Notes under the pieces: generated by a model
What the model saw: only the letters and a program-made list of their open reading frames with translations
Database searches by the model: none
Told to the model about the DNA's origin: nothing
DNA from: JAENVU01 sp038250905
GTDB lineage: Bacteria > Actinomycetota > Acidimicrobiia > IMCC26256 > JAENVU01
Assembly (NCBI GenBank): GCA_038250905.1
Contig: JBBSBV010000010.1
Span: 1 to 64,000 of the forward strand
Direction: 5' to 3'
Length of the DNA stretch: 64,000 nucleotides
Shown: in pieces, positions 49,708-59,434 of the stretch
Position numbering within the stretch: the first letter of the stretch is position 1
Layout of the letters: every line of letters begins with the position of its first letter
Position numbers and translations under genes: made by a program

Positions 49708-50721
49708 CTACCCGTCCCGGCCGTCCCAGAGGTCGGTGACGGCCCGGATCACGTGCTCACCGGGGCCTCCGGAGGTGGGGCGCTCGTCGGGTGCGGTGGT
49801 GGCATCGCCACCCCCGAGGATCGGCACGGTCGCGGCCACCGAATCCCGGAGCGCGTCGAGCGAGTACCCGCCCTCGAGGAAGGTGATGGTGCGACCGGCC
49901 GGCACCGTGGTGACGAGGCGGCGCACCAACGCGGCGTAGTCGCCGGCCGTGAGCCCGAGGCCGGTGAGCGGGTCGTCCCGGTGGGCGTCGAACCCCGCGG
50001 AGATCAGGAGCCAGGTGGGCCGGAACCGGGCCAGCAGCGGTTCGACCACCGCGTCCATCACCCGGAGATAGACGTCGCCGGTCGCTCCGGCAGGCAGCGG
50101 GACGTTGCAGGTGGTGCCCGCACCCGCGCCCTCGCCGACCTCGTCGTGGCGGCCCGTGCCGGGGTACATCGGCCACTCGTGGAACGAGACGTAGAGCACG
50201 TCGGGGTTCGCCTCGAAGATCTCCTGCGTGCCGTTGCCGTGGTGCGCGTCGATGTCGACGATCGCGACCCGTTCACCCCGGGCCTGGAGTTCGCAGGCGA
50301 CCACCGCGACGTTGTTGACGAGGCAGAACCCCATCGCCTGGCGCGGCCGGGCGTGATGGCCCGGGGGCCGGACGGCGAGGAACGCGCCGGTCGCGCTGGC
50401 GTCGGTCAGGGCGTCGACCGCGGCCAGGCCCGCTCCGGCGGCGGCCAGTGTCGCCGCCCACGAGCCGGGCGAGGTCGGCGTGTCGGCATCGAGGTGGCGC
50501 CCGACCGCGCAACCGGCCTCGAGTCGGTCGAGGTGATCCCCCGGATGGACCCGCTCCAACTCGGTCCGCGTGGCCGCCCGGTGTGGCAACTCGACGAGGT
50601 CGGTCCCCATGCCCGATCGCCGCAGCCCCTCGGCCACCGCCACGAGCCGCACCGGCGCCTCGGGGTGCCCGGGGCCGGTGTCGTGCTCGGCGAAGATCGG
50701 GTCGGTCGCGATCAGCAGCAC
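49708..50721 (-). CDS. Histone deacetylase-like (acetoin utilization/acetylpolyamine hydrolase) protein, 337 aa
   Basis: Zinc-dependent deacetylase fold: HDTGPGHPEAPVRL at the start, RPPGHHARPRQAMGFCLVNNVAV, VDIDAHHGNGTQEIF (metal Asp and His), LISAGFDAHRDDPLTGLGLT and FLEGGYSLDAL are all family motifs. Bacterial members act on acetylated proteins, polyamines or acetyl-CoA synthetase. GTG 50721 (VLLIATDPIFAEHD) avoids overlap with the divergent acetyltransferase gene. Pairing of the two with opposite chemistry is suggestive only. Confidence 0.85.
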   Translation of the reverse strand: MLLIATDPIFAEHDTGPGHPEAPVRLVAVAEGLRRSGMGTDLVELPHRAATRTELERVHPGDHLDRLEAGCAVGRHLDADTPTSPGSWAATLAAAGAGLAAVDALTDASATGAFLAVRPPGHHARPRQAMGFCLVNNVAVVACELQARGERVAIVDIDAHHGNGTQEIFEANPDVLYVSFHEWPMYPGTGRHDEVGEGAGAGTTCNVPLPAGATGDVYLRVMDAVVEPLLARFRPTWLLISAGFDAHRDDPLTGLGLTAGDYAALVRRLVTTVPAGRTITFLEGGYSLDALRDSVAATVPILGGGDATTAPDERPTSGGPGEHVIRAVTDLWDGRDG

Positions 50722-50806
50722 ACGGGGAACGGTACCCGGGCCCGTGTCGAGCAGCGACGCCGCCGGCCGGACCGGACCGCGCCCCGACGCGTACTGTTTC
50801 GTGGCG

Positions 50807-51499
50807 ATGCCCGAGGACACGCTCAGTTGGCCCGGCGGCTGGGCCCGACTGGGGCCGTGGCGGGGTCGGACCGACGTCGCCTATCTCACGATCGGTGCCC
50901 GCCGCCCGCCGACGACCGAGGTCGTCCACCGTTGCATGCGCGTGCTGCGCGGCAACGGCTACGAATCGGTCGTGACGAACGCGCTCGGACCCGCCGAGAC
51001 CCTGCCGTTCGTCGATGCCGGATTCTCGGTGCGCGAACGACTCCATCTCCTCGCCCACGAGTTGACCGAGATCCCGAACGTCGAACATCCGACGCGACGC
51101 GCGCGCGATGCGGATCGCGCCGCCGTCCTCCGTCTCGACCAGCGGGCGTTCCGCCCGTTCTGGCGGCTCGACGGCGCGGCCATGGACAGCGCCATCGAGG
51201 CGACCCCGACCACGCGCTACCGCGTCATCGAATCCGACGCCGGCCTCGGCGCCTACGGGATCACCGGACGTGCGGGCCGGGTCGGCTACGTCCAACGCAT
51301 CGCGGTCGACCCCGACGACCAGGGCCGCGGCCTCGGGCGATCGGTCGTCGCGGACGCCCTGCGCTGGGCCCGCCGCCACCGGGCCGAGCGGGCCCTCGTG
51401 AACACCCAGCTCGACAACGACCCGGCGTTGGCGCTCTACCACAGCTGTGGTTTCCGCGAGCTGCCGACCGGACTCTGCGTCATGAGCCGCACCCTGTGA
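50807..51499 (+). CDS. GNAT family N-acetyltransferase, 230 aa
   Basis: The C-terminal GNAT core has RVGYVQRIAVDPDDQGRGLGRSVVADALRWARR (acetyl-CoA loop) and NTQLDNDPALALYHSCGFREL. The first 90 residues (AYLTIGARRPPTTEVVHRCMRVL) may be a partial second GNAT-like half. ATG 50807 is preferred; GTG 50801 is possible. It is 7 bp upstream of the DUF6049-murJ pair and probably in their operon. Confidence 0.75.
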   Translation: MPEDTLSWPGGWARLGPWRGRTDVAYLTIGARRPPTTEVVHRCMRVLRGNGYESVVTNALGPAETLPFVDAGFSVRERLHLLAHELTEIPNVEHPTRRARDADRAAVLRLDQRAFRPFWRLDGAAMDSAIEATPTTRYRVIESDAGLGAYGITGRAGRVGYVQRIAVDPDDQGRGLGRSVVADALRWARRHRAERALVNTQLDNDPALALYHSCGFRELPTGLCVMSRTL

Positions 51500-51506
51500 G
51501 CCGTCC

Positions 51507-53579
51507 GTGACCGGCGGCCGGGGCCGAATCGTGGTCGGTGCCCTGATCGGGCTCCTGGCCGTCGTGTCGGTGGTCGGCGCGGCGACGCCCCGCGCCGCCG
51601 GTGCTCCGGCCGCGCCGTCGATCGAGCTCACCGGTCAACCCGCCTGGACGACGCTCGGTGACGACGTCACCTTCCGGGTCCGGGTCCAGGACGCGCCCCC
51701 CGGACTCGAGCTCCGGGCCACCGTGTACTCGGCGGTCCTCAGCCGTATCGCGTTCGAGCGGACCCTCGACGGCGAACGCCTCGGGTCGCGGATCGGAGCC
51801 CGGTCCGGCACCGTCGAGTCGCTCCCCGTCATCGGTACGAGCCGCCTGCTCACGATCGGCACCCAGGACCCGCGGGCGTCGACCGACCCGCAGCGCGTCC
51901 GCCTCAACCTGAGCAGTGGCGGTAACGCCGGTGTCTTCCCGGTCGAGATCGAGCTGCGGGACCCGTCGTCGTCGAAGGTCTACGACCACTTCGTCACCGA
52001 CATCGTGGCGGTTCGCAAGCGCGCGGCGGACGAAGTGCCCTCGGAGCCGCTCCAGGTGGCGTGGCTCTGGCACGTGACCACGACGCCGACCACACCGGTG
52101 TCGGCGAGCAGCATCGCCACCGATCCGACCCTGGCTCGCGACGTGGCCGCGAACGGACGCCTCAGTCGGATCGCACGCGCCCTGGGTCAGGTGGGCGATG
52201 TGCCGATCACCTTGGTGCCGAGCCCGGCAACCGTCGACGCGCTCGACGCCCTCGCCAAGCCGCCGGTGCTCGTCGGCCCGGCGAAGGCGGTCGCAGCGCG
52301 GGCCGCCTCGGTGCTCGACACGTTGCGGACCGCGAGCGCGTCGTCGCTGGTGCTGGCGAGTTCGTACACCCCGGTCAACGGTCCCGGGCTCCTGGGGGGT
52401 GGGCTCGCCGATGCATTCGATGCGACGACGGCCACCGGGCGATCGACGCTCGAGACCGGACTCAACGCGGTGGTCGACCATACGACCGCGGGCCCGCAAC
52501 CGCTCGACGATGCCACGCTGGCCCGCCTGCGCGACAAGGACGCCACCACCCGCTTCATCGTGGCGCCCGGAGATCTGACGCCCGCCGCGGGTGCCGACCA
52601 GTTCACCCCCGCGCGGCCGTTCCAACTCCAGACCACGGTCGGCGCCTTCGACGCGCTCGAGGTCAACCCGCTCACGACCGACCTCCTGCGCCGCCGCGGC
52701 GCCGACGCGCTCCGCGCCCAACAGGCGCTCTCGGCCCTCTCGGTGATCGCCCTCGAACAGCCGAACCGCACGCGCGGCGTGGTGATCGACACCCCCCTCC
52801 TCTGGGACGCGCCGACCGCGCGTGTCCAGGCGATGCTCGCAGGCCTGCGCGACCACCCGCTCCTGCATGGGGCTGCAGTCACCGACCTCTTCGGCTCCGT
52901 CCAGCCGGCGACCGCGAACCGAAAGCCGTACACCCGAACCCTGGCTCCGGTGCCGGATCACACCGCGCCCATCACGCCGCGGCAGTACCAGACGTCACAA
53001 CGGGAGATCGACGGGCTCGCGTCGATGATCGGAGCCCAGGAACCACTCATCGGGCAACTCCGCTACCAACTCCTCCTGAGCCTGGCCGGTCGTACGCCCC
53101 ACACCGGCGCCGCGATCTCGCGTCAGCGGTTGGATTCGATCCACCAGGCCGTGACTGCGATCACCGGCAAGGTCACCGCACCCGCGAGTCGCACGGTCAC
53201 GCTCACCTCACGTCGCGCCAACATCCCGCTCAGTGTGGAGAACGGCACCGCGCGGACGGTCCGGGTCCGGGTGACACTCGCGAGCCAGAAGCTCGACTTC
53301 CCGCACGGCTCGGATCGCCTCGTCGTGCTCCGGCCGGGGAAGAACAAGACGGAGAGTTTCGACGTGAACGCGCGCGCGTCGGGCACGTTCCCGGTGCTGA
53401 TCACCTGGAGTTCACCGGACCGGGGGATCGACCTGCAGCGGGCCCGGTACACCGTGCGTTCCTCGGTGGTCAGCGGCGTCGGGCTCATCCTCACCATCGG
53501 CGCGATCGTGTTCCTCGCCGGCTGGTGGCTCACTCACTGGCGCCGGAGTCGGCGCGCCGAGGCGGCGATCTCCACGTGA
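51507..53579 (+). CDS. DUF6049 family envelope protein, 690 aa
   Basis: A signal peptide (IVVGALIGLLAVVSVVGAATPRAAG) precedes a large extracytoplasmic region with an Ig-like start (PAWTTLGDDVTFRVRV) and a C-terminal beta domain (LTSRRANIPLSVENGTARTVRVRV). It closes with one transmembrane helix (GVGLILTIGAIVFLAGWWL) and a short basic tail. This layout, directly before murJ, is that of the actinobacterial DUF6049 proteins. The stop overlaps the murJ start by 4 bp. A role in cell-wall assembly is inferred from the neighbour. Confidence 0.8.
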   Translation: MTGGRGRIVVGALIGLLAVVSVVGAATPRAAGAPAAPSIELTGQPAWTTLGDDVTFRVRVQDAPPGLELRATVYSAVLSRIAFERTLDGERLGSRIGARSGTVESLPVIGTSRLLTIGTQDPRASTDPQRVRLNLSSGGNAGVFPVEIELRDPSSSKVYDHFVTDIVAVRKRAADEVPSEPLQVAWLWHVTTTPTTPVSASSIATDPTLARDVAANGRLSRIARALGQVGDVPITLVPSPATVDALDALAKPPVLVGPAKAVAARAASVLDTLRTASASSLVLASSYTPVNGPGLLGGGLADAFDATTATGRSTLETGLNAVVDHTTAGPQPLDDATLARLRDKDATTRFIVAPGDLTPAAGADQFTPARPFQLQTTVGAFDALEVNPLTTDLLRRRGADALRAQQALSALSVIALEQPNRTRGVVIDTPLLWDAPTARVQAMLAGLRDHPLLHGAAVTDLFGSVQPATANRKPYTRTLAPVPDHTAPITPRQYQTSQREIDGLASMIGAQEPLIGQLRYQLLLSLAGRTPHTGAAISRQRLDSIHQAVTAITGKVTAPASRTVTLTSRRANIPLSVENGTARTVRVRVTLASQKLDFPHGSDRLVVLRPGKNKTESFDVNARASGTFPVLITWSSPDRGIDLQRARYTVRSSVVSGVGLILTIGAIVFLAGWWLTHWRRSRRAEAAIST

Positions 53580-55192
53580 CCGAGACCGCATCGACGCCGC
53601 GACTCGCCCGCGCCAGTGCGATCATCGGTCTGGGAACCCTGCTCTCGCGGATCACCGGTTTCCTGCGCGTCTCCGCGCTCGTCGCCCTCGGGCTCAGCCG
53701 CGTCACCGACGTCTACAACCTCGCCAACTCCACTCCCAACATCGTCTACGAGTTGCTGCTCGGCGGGATCCTGACGGCCACCCTCGTCCCCCTGTTCGTG
53801 GAATCGCACGAGCGCAACGAACCGGACGCCACCGACGCGATCAACACCGTGGCCATCGTGATGTTGGTGGCTGCCGTGATCGTCGGCGTGTTCGCAGCAC
53901 CGTGGATCATCCGCGCGTACGTCGACCTCGCGGACGTACGGAGCGGCGCCAGCCGCACCGCGCAGATCGCACTCGGGACCGACCTCCTGCGCTGGTTCAT
54001 GCCGCAGATGCTCTTCTACGGCATCACTGCACTCGCGACCGCGATGTTGAACGCGCGTCGCCGGTTCGCGGCGGCGGCCTTCGCACCCGTGCTCAACAAC
54101 GTGGTGGTCATCGCGATGCTGCTGGCGGTCGGGCGCATCGCCACCACGACCACCACACCGCGCTCGGTGCTCGACGATCCCGTCCTCGTCCTGCTCCTCG
54201 GGCTGGGCACGACCGCGGGGGTCGTCGCCATGACCGTCGTGCTGCTCCCGGCACTCCGCCGGGCGGGCACGGGCTTCCGGTGGCGATGGGAGCCGCGGCA
54301 CCCCGCCGTGCGCACACTGGCGCGTCTCTCCGGGTGGACCGTCGGCTACGTCGTCGCCAACCAACTCGCGTTCATCGTCGTCCTCGTGCTCGCCTACCGC
54401 CACGGTGGCGACGCCACCGTATATTTCGCCGCGTTCACGTTCTTCCAGCTCCCACACGGCCTGCTCGCGGTCTCGGTGATGACCGCGCTCGGCCCCGAAC
54501 TCGCGAGCCGGCACCAGGCCCACGACGTCGACGGTCTCCGCAACCACTTCGGGCGCGGCCTCAACATGATCCTCATCGTCATGATCCCCGCGGCGGTCGG
54601 CCTCGCGATCCTCGCGAGGCCGCTGATCAGTGCGCTGCTCGATCACGGCAACTTCACGAACCACTCCGTGACCCAGACCGCCGACACCCTGCGGGCGTTC
54701 GCGATCGGGTTGGTCGCCTTCTCCGTGTACCTCTACGTGATCCGGGTGTTCTCCTCGATGAAGAACACCCGGGTGCCGTTCTTCCTGAACCTCGTCGAGA
54801 ACGGCGCCAACGTCGCGACCGCGTTCGTGCTCTACGAGTGGCGCGGCGTCGAGGGTCTCGCCTGGTCGTGGACGATCGCGTACTTCGTCGGCGCGGTCGT
54901 CGCGCTCGCTGCGCTTCGGGTCCGCCTGATCCGTCTCGGCGGACGCAACCTGGTGTCGACCGCGGTTCGCGTGGGTGTCGCCACGCTCCCGGCCGCGGCC
55001 GCGGCCTTCGCCATCGCCGCCGCGCTCGGGTCCGACACACCGTCCGCGTCTGTGGTCGCCCTCATCGCCGCCTCGACCGTCGGGGGTGTGCTCTTCGTCG
55101 GGTGCGGCCGATTGGTCGGTTTCGACCTCATCGCACTCCTTCGCGGCATCATGCGCCGAGGGGATCGCAGCGTGGCGCTCCCGGATGCGTAA
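53576..55192 (+). CDS. murJ: Lipid II flippase MurJ (MviN), 538 aa
   Basis: Multi-helix MATE/MOP-type flippase. ASAIIGLGTLLSRITGFLRVSALVALGLSRVTDVYNLANSTPNIVYELLLGGILTATLVPLF is the family opening, including the essential Arg-rich TM1-TM2 region, and further helices follow to the end. It moves lipid II across the membrane for peptidoglycan synthesis. GTG 53576 overlaps the DUF6049 stop (GTGA). Unlike the mycobacterial protein it has no fused kinase-like domain; a separate kinase gene follows. Confidence 0.92.
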   Translation: MTETASTPRLARASAIIGLGTLLSRITGFLRVSALVALGLSRVTDVYNLANSTPNIVYELLLGGILTATLVPLFVESHERNEPDATDAINTVAIVMLVAAVIVGVFAAPWIIRAYVDLADVRSGASRTAQIALGTDLLRWFMPQMLFYGITALATAMLNARRRFAAAAFAPVLNNVVVIAMLLAVGRIATTTTTPRSVLDDPVLVLLLGLGTTAGVVAMTVVLLPALRRAGTGFRWRWEPRHPAVRTLARLSGWTVGYVVANQLAFIVVLVLAYRHGGDATVYFAAFTFFQLPHGLLAVSVMTALGPELASRHQAHDVDGLRNHFGRGLNMILIVMIPAAVGLAILARPLISALLDHGNFTNHSVTQTADTLRAFAIGLVAFSVYLYVIRVFSSMKNTRVPFFLNLVENGANVATAFVLYEWRGVEGLAWSWTIAYFVGAVVALAALRVRLIRLGGRNLVSTAVRVGVATLPAAAAAFAIAAALGSDTPSASVVALIAASTVGGVLFVGCGRLVGFDLIALLRGIMRRGDRSVALPDA

Positions 55193-55263
55193 CCATTCAC
55201 CCGACAGGCGGGTCGAACCGCTTGCCATCGCCGGCGTCTGACGTCGCGTCCCGAGGAGGTCCC

Positions 55264-56103
55264 GTGGTCGTTCGAATCGTCACTGACAGTGCGTGTGACC
55301 TGCCCCAAGCGCGAGCCGACGAACTCGGCATCGAGATCGTCCCGCTCAGCATCCGGTTCGGCACCGAGGAGTACGTCGACCGGGTCGAACTCACCAACGA
55401 CGAGTTCTGGCGCAAGGTCGCGACCTCCCCGCTGCTGCCCGAGACCGCAGCACCCGCGCCGGGCGCGTTCGAGGAACGGTTCCGGGCCCTCGCGGCCGAC
55501 GGTGCGGATGCCGTGATCTGCATCAACCTCTCGTCCCGATTGTCGGGAACCATGCAGTCCGCGCAGATCGCGGCGAAGGCGCTCGACGGTGAACTCCCCG
55601 TCCGGGTCGTCGACTCGCTGAGCGTCTCCATGGGCCTCGGCAACCAGTGCATCGCGGCCCAGGCCCTCGCCGCCGCCGGTGAGGACCTCGACTCGATCGT
55701 CACCGCGGTGGAGCACCGCGCCGCCCACACCCGGCTCTTCGGCGCGCTCGACACGCTCGAACACCTCAAGCGGGGCGGTCGCATCGGCGGGGCGCAGGCC
55801 CTGCTCGGCGGCATGCTGTCGATCAAGCCGATCATCGAGATCCGCGACGGCATCGTCATCGAGGCCGGCAAGGTCCGGACGCGGAGCAAGAGCCTCTCGC
55901 ACCTCGCCGACAAGCTGCGTGCCGCCACCGACCCCACCGGGGTGTTCGTCTTCCACGCGCAGGCTCCGGACATCGAGGAGTTCCTCGACCTGCTGGGCGC
56001 CATCACGCCCCGCGACCAGATCGAAGTCGGCAACATCGGACCGGTGATCGGGACCCACGGCGGCCCGCGCACCATCGGGTTCGGCTGGGTCGACAGCGAA
56101 TAG
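55264..56103 (+). CDS. DegV family fatty-acid-binding protein, 279 aa
   Basis: VRIVTDSACDLPQARADELGIEIVPLSIRFGTEEYVDRVEL, then INLSSRLSGTMQSAQIAA and LEHLKRGGRIGGAQALLGGMLSIKPII are the DegV signature blocks. Members bind a fatty acid and serve as FakB-type carriers for fatty-acid kinase. No FakA is in the window. GTG 55264 has GAGGAGGTCCC upstream. Confidence 0.88.
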   Translation: MVVRIVTDSACDLPQARADELGIEIVPLSIRFGTEEYVDRVELTNDEFWRKVATSPLLPETAAPAPGAFEERFRALAADGADAVICINLSSRLSGTMQSAQIAAKALDGELPVRVVDSLSVSMGLGNQCIAAQALAAAGEDLDSIVTAVEHRAAHTRLFGALDTLEHLKRGGRIGGAQALLGGMLSIKPIIEIRDGIVIEAGKVRTRSKSLSHLADKLRAATDPTGVFVFHAQAPDIEEFLDLLGAITPRDQIEVGNIGPVIGTHGGPRTIGFGWVDSE

Positions 56104-56164
56104 CCGCGAGCCGCACCGCCCGGAGCGCCACGGTTCGGGCAATGCCGACAGGTAGCTTCCTCGT

Positions 56165-57703
56165 GTGAGTCATTCCGTCGCGCCCGGGCGCGTCTTGGGC
56201 GGTCGGTACCGCCTCGACCAGGAGATCGCGCGCGGTGGGATGGCCACGGTGTGGCGGGGTGAGGACCCACTGCTCGCCCGCGCGGTCGCGGTCAAGACCC
56301 TCGATCCGGCACTCGCGGCCGACGACGACCTCCGGGTGCGCTTCCGCCGGGAGGCGATCGCGGCCGCCGCGGTCGCGCATCCGAACATCGTCGCCACCTA
56401 CGACACGGGTGAGGACGACGGCGTGGCGTACATCGTGATGGAACTGGTCGAGGGGGCAACCCTGCGCCAGGCCATCGACCTGCACGGGGCCCTGCCTCCC
56501 GCCCGCGCGGCCGACATCGCGGCCCAGGTGGCCGACGCGCTGGCCGCCGCGCACTCCCGCGGACTCATCCACCGCGACGTCAAGCCGAGCAACGTCCTCG
56601 TGCAGCTCGACGGGCGGGTCAAGGTCACCGACTTCGGCATCGCGAAGGCCGCCGACCAGGCCGCCGACGAACTGACCCGGACGGGCAACGTGCTGGGGAC
56701 CGCGCGCTACCTCGCGCCGGAGCAGGTCGAGGGGCATCCGGTCGACGAGCGCTCCGACGTGTATTCACTCGGCCTCGTCCTCTACGAGATGCTGGCCGGT
56801 CGATCGGCCTTCGGCGCCGACACCGAACTCGCGACTGCGGTGGCCCGGCTGACCTCGACACCGCCCCGCATCATCGACGCGCGTCCCGACATCGCGCCCG
56901 GACTCGCGCACGTGGTCGACCGCGCGTTGGCGCGAGAGCCCGACGACCGCTGGCCGACTGCCGCGGCCATGCGCGACGCACTCACACCGTTTCGCGTCGC
57001 GGCACCCGATCGCGGCGTCGACGCGACGATGCCGGTCGCGATGCCGACGCGCACGCGCGCGGTGCCGGTCGCCGCGCATCCCACGATCATCGAGGACGAC
57101 GGCATCGGCGTCGGCGCGCGACTCGTCGCCTGGATCGTCGCCCTCGCCCTCGGTATCGGCGGCGGCTACGCCGGATTCGTGCTCGCCAACCAGACGGACT
57201 CGCAGTCCCCGACGACGACCGCGGTCGCCGGGACCAAGACCATCGCCATCGTCTCGGCCCACGCGTTCGATCCGGAGGGCGACCAGAAGGAGAACGACCA
57301 GGAAGTCGCGCTCGCGACCGATGGCCAGAACGCGACCGCATGGACGACCGAGGGCTATTTCAACCCGACCACCGCCCCCAAGCACGGCGTCGGCCTGATC
57401 CTCGAGGTCGCCAGGCCCACCCGGATCGCGGCCGTCGACGTCACCAGTCCCGACAGCGGCTGGGACGCCCAGATCTACGTCGCGTCGGAATCGGCCACCA
57501 CCCTCGCCGGCTGGGGCCCGGTCCGCGCCACCGGGACCAACCTCGGGACCACCGCCCAGTTGCGGCTCGACGCGAAGCCCCCGGGTCAGTTCGTGCTGGT
57601 ATGGCTCACGAAACTGCCGCGCAGCGCCGAGCCGTCACCGGACGGCAAGCCCCGGTACGTGGGGCGCATCGCCGAGGTGTCCCTCCGTGGCTCCTCGATC
57701 TGA
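56165..57703 (+). CDS. PknB-type transmembrane serine/threonine kinase, 512 aa
   Basis: The kinase domain is intact: glycine loop IARGGMATVW, VAVKTL with catalytic Lys, LIHRDVKPSNVL (Asp near residue 138), VTDFGIAKA and APEQVEGHPVDERSDVYSLG. A juxtamembrane segment leads to one helix (LVAWIVALALGIGGGYAGFVLA) and an extracytoplasmic discoidin-like domain (AWTTEGYFNPTTAPKHGVGLILEV). In mycobacteria the corresponding partner is a pseudokinase fused to MurJ; here it is separate and looks active. It probably senses the cell wall. Confidence 0.85.
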   Translation: MSHSVAPGRVLGGRYRLDQEIARGGMATVWRGEDPLLARAVAVKTLDPALAADDDLRVRFRREAIAAAAVAHPNIVATYDTGEDDGVAYIVMELVEGATLRQAIDLHGALPPARAADIAAQVADALAAAHSRGLIHRDVKPSNVLVQLDGRVKVTDFGIAKAADQAADELTRTGNVLGTARYLAPEQVEGHPVDERSDVYSLGLVLYEMLAGRSAFGADTELATAVARLTSTPPRIIDARPDIAPGLAHVVDRALAREPDDRWPTAAAMRDALTPFRVAAPDRGVDATMPVAMPTRTRAVPVAAHPTIIEDDGIGVGARLVAWIVALALGIGGGYAGFVLANQTDSQSPTTTAVAGTKTIAIVSAHAFDPEGDQKENDQEVALATDGQNATAWTTEGYFNPTTAPKHGVGLILEVARPTRIAAVDVTSPDSGWDAQIYVASESATTLAGWGPVRATGTNLGTTAQLRLDAKPPGQFVLVWLTKLPRSAEPSPDGKPRYVGRIAEVSLRGSSI

Positions 57704-58274
57704 CCCGCGTCCCGACGCCGAACTCGCCGGGGCCGCCGCCGACGGAGACCCGGAGGCGATGTCGGCGCTGCTTGCCCGCCACGTCGACCGCGTCCACGCG
57801 GTGTGTCGCAAGATCTGCGGTCCCGACGATGCGCAGGACGCCACCCAGGAAGCGCTGATCTCGGTCGTGCGATCGATCGCGCGGTTCGACCATCGGAGCG
57901 CGTTCACCACGTGGCTCCATCGGGTCGCGACCAATGCGGCGCTCGACGAACTCCGGCGCCGCAAGCGGCGGCCCGCACCGCTCGCACCCGACTCGGGGGG
58001 TCACGACGAACCGAGAGCGGGGTCAGCGACCCAGCCCGAGCGGGTGGTCGACCGCATCGATCTCGATGCCGCCCTCGACCGCCTCTCCGAGGAGTTCCGG
58101 GTCGCGGTCGTCCTGCGCGACGTCGCCGACCTCGACTACGCCGAGATCGCCGACGCGCTCTCGATCCCGATCGGGACGGTGCGCTCACGGATCGCACGAG
58201 GCCGCGCCGCGCTCGCGCGTGATCTCGGGAACTTTCCCCGTCCGGTCGACGTCCAAGGTGCCGATCATGAGTGA
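57687..58274 (+). CDS. sigM: ECF RNA polymerase sigma factor (SigM-like), 195 aa
   Basis: Region 2: RVHAVCRKICGPDDAQDATQEALISVVRSIARFDHRSAFTTWLHRVATNAALDELRRRKRR. Region 4: RLSEEFRVAVVLRDVADLDYAEIADALSIPIGTVRSRIARGRAAL. The GTG overlaps the end of the kinase gene by 17 bp. In actinobacteria a SigM homologue lies between murJ and trxB, as here, and answers envelope or redox stress. The symbol is given on position and similarity. Confidence 0.85.
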   Translation: MAPRSDPRPDAELAGAAADGDPEAMSALLARHVDRVHAVCRKICGPDDAQDATQEALISVVRSIARFDHRSAFTTWLHRVATNAALDELRRRKRRPAPLAPDSGGHDEPRAGSATQPERVVDRIDLDAALDRLSEEFRVAVVLRDVADLDYAEIADALSIPIGTVRSRIARGRAALARDLGNFPRPVDVQGADHE

Positions 58275-59043
58275 ACCCCAGGACTTCGACATCGACATCG
58301 CGGTGAGCGCCGACCTCGACGGCGAGCTGGCCGGGTACGCCGCCGAGCTCGGTACCGACGAGGCGACGCTGCGTGCACGCATCGCCGAGGCGCCCGGCGC
58401 CTCTGAGCGTCGCGCCCAACTCGTCGCCGCGCGCGACGCGGTGGCCGCGCCCGGCGCACCCTTGGACGAGGTGACTCGTGCGCGTCTCGTCGCCGGCGCG
58501 ATCGCGAGCCCGGGCTCGTCGGCGTCCGCTCGTGAACCGCGCGCCCGGGGCTGGTACCTCCGCGCCGGCGCGGCCGCCGCCGTCGCGCTCGTCGTGGTCG
58601 GGGGCGTCGTCGCGCTCGCCACCCAGGGCGGGGGCGGCGGAGACGCCGCAAAATCGGCGGCGACGGGCGGCAAGTCCGTGCGTTCCGGGAACATCGGCGA
58701 CATCGGGAACATCGATCAGCAGAAGTTGGACGCCCTCGTCGGAGGTCCGCGGGCCGACGCGGCGGCGGCGTCGTCGACCAGCCTGGCGCCGCAGTCCGCG
58801 CAGTCGGGCACCTCCTCCGAGGTCAACGGCTTCGACCGGGACGCCACCGTGCGGGCCCGACCGGACCAGGTCACCCAGTGCACCGAGGCGCTCGGCGCTC
58901 AGGGCACGGTCCGGTTCAACGGGTCGGGTGCCTACCAGGGTGAGCCAGCCGTGATCGTCGGGATCGCCGCCGGTGATCGCACTGTCGTGTTCGTCGTCGC
59001 GGCGAGCGACTGCGCTCGGGTGCTGTATTCCGTCTCGCGCTGA
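58267..59043 (+). CDS. Membrane protein, putative anti-sigma factor, 258 aa
   Basis: A cytoplasmic N-terminus (DIAVSADLDGELAGYAAEL) leads to a transmembrane helix near residues 98-118 (AGAAAAVALVVVGGVVALAT) and an outer low-complexity region. It ends in a domain with two Cys residues (VTQCTEALGAQG and ASDCARVLYSV) that could pair. The ATG overlaps the sigma stop by 8 bp (ATGAGTGA). The sigma partnership is inferred from this coupling. Confidence 0.65.
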   Translation: MSEPQDFDIDIAVSADLDGELAGYAAELGTDEATLRARIAEAPGASERRAQLVAARDAVAAPGAPLDEVTRARLVAGAIASPGSSASAREPRARGWYLRAGAAAAVALVVVGGVVALATQGGGGGDAAKSAATGGKSVRSGNIGDIGNIDQQKLDALVGGPRADAAAASSTSLAPQSAQSGTSSEVNGFDRDATVRARPDQVTQCTEALGAQGTVRFNGSGAYQGEPAVIVGIAAGDRTVVFVVAASDCARVLYSVSR

Positions 59044-59149
59044 CCCGTCGACGCGCGCCGCGTCCCGTCGTTCTTCGCGTCGAATGCCGCCCGGCCCGGC
59101 CGTAGCCGCTACGAGCCGGGTAACCTCCGCCGCCGAGCGGGAGGAACCC

Positions 59150-59434
59150 ATGACTCACTGGACTGTCCAGGCTGCCGACGCGATCGAGAAGACCGTCGCC
59201 ACAGTGCGCGATCGCACGGTCGAGCCGGCGCAACGCGCCGCCAAGGCCATCGTGTTCGGCGTGCTGGCCGCATGCTGCATCGTCACCGCGCTGCTCCTGC
59301 TGGCCATCGTGGCCTTCCGGCTCATCAGCCTCGCGGTCCCCGTCTGGGCGACCTGGATGATCCTCGGGGGAATCTTGATCGGCGGCGGCGTGTTCTGCTG
59401 GTCGCGTCGTACCGCCGGAGGCAGTCGTGGCTGA
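59150..59434 (+). CDS. Small membrane protein before trxB, 94 aa
   Basis: A charged amphipathic N-terminus (AADAIEKTVATVRDRTVEPAQRAAKA) is followed by two helices (AIVFGVLAACCIVTALLLLAIVAF and AVPVWATWMILGGILIGGGVF). GGGAGG lies just upstream of the ATG. Its stop overlaps the trxB start by 8 bp, so the two are co-translated. Resembles Actinobacteriota phage-holin-like small proteins; not assigned. Confidence 0.7.
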   Translation: MTHWTVQAADAIEKTVATVRDRTVEPAQRAAKAIVFGVLAACCIVTALLLLAIVAFRLISLAVPVWATWMILGGILIGGGVFCWSRRTAGGSRG

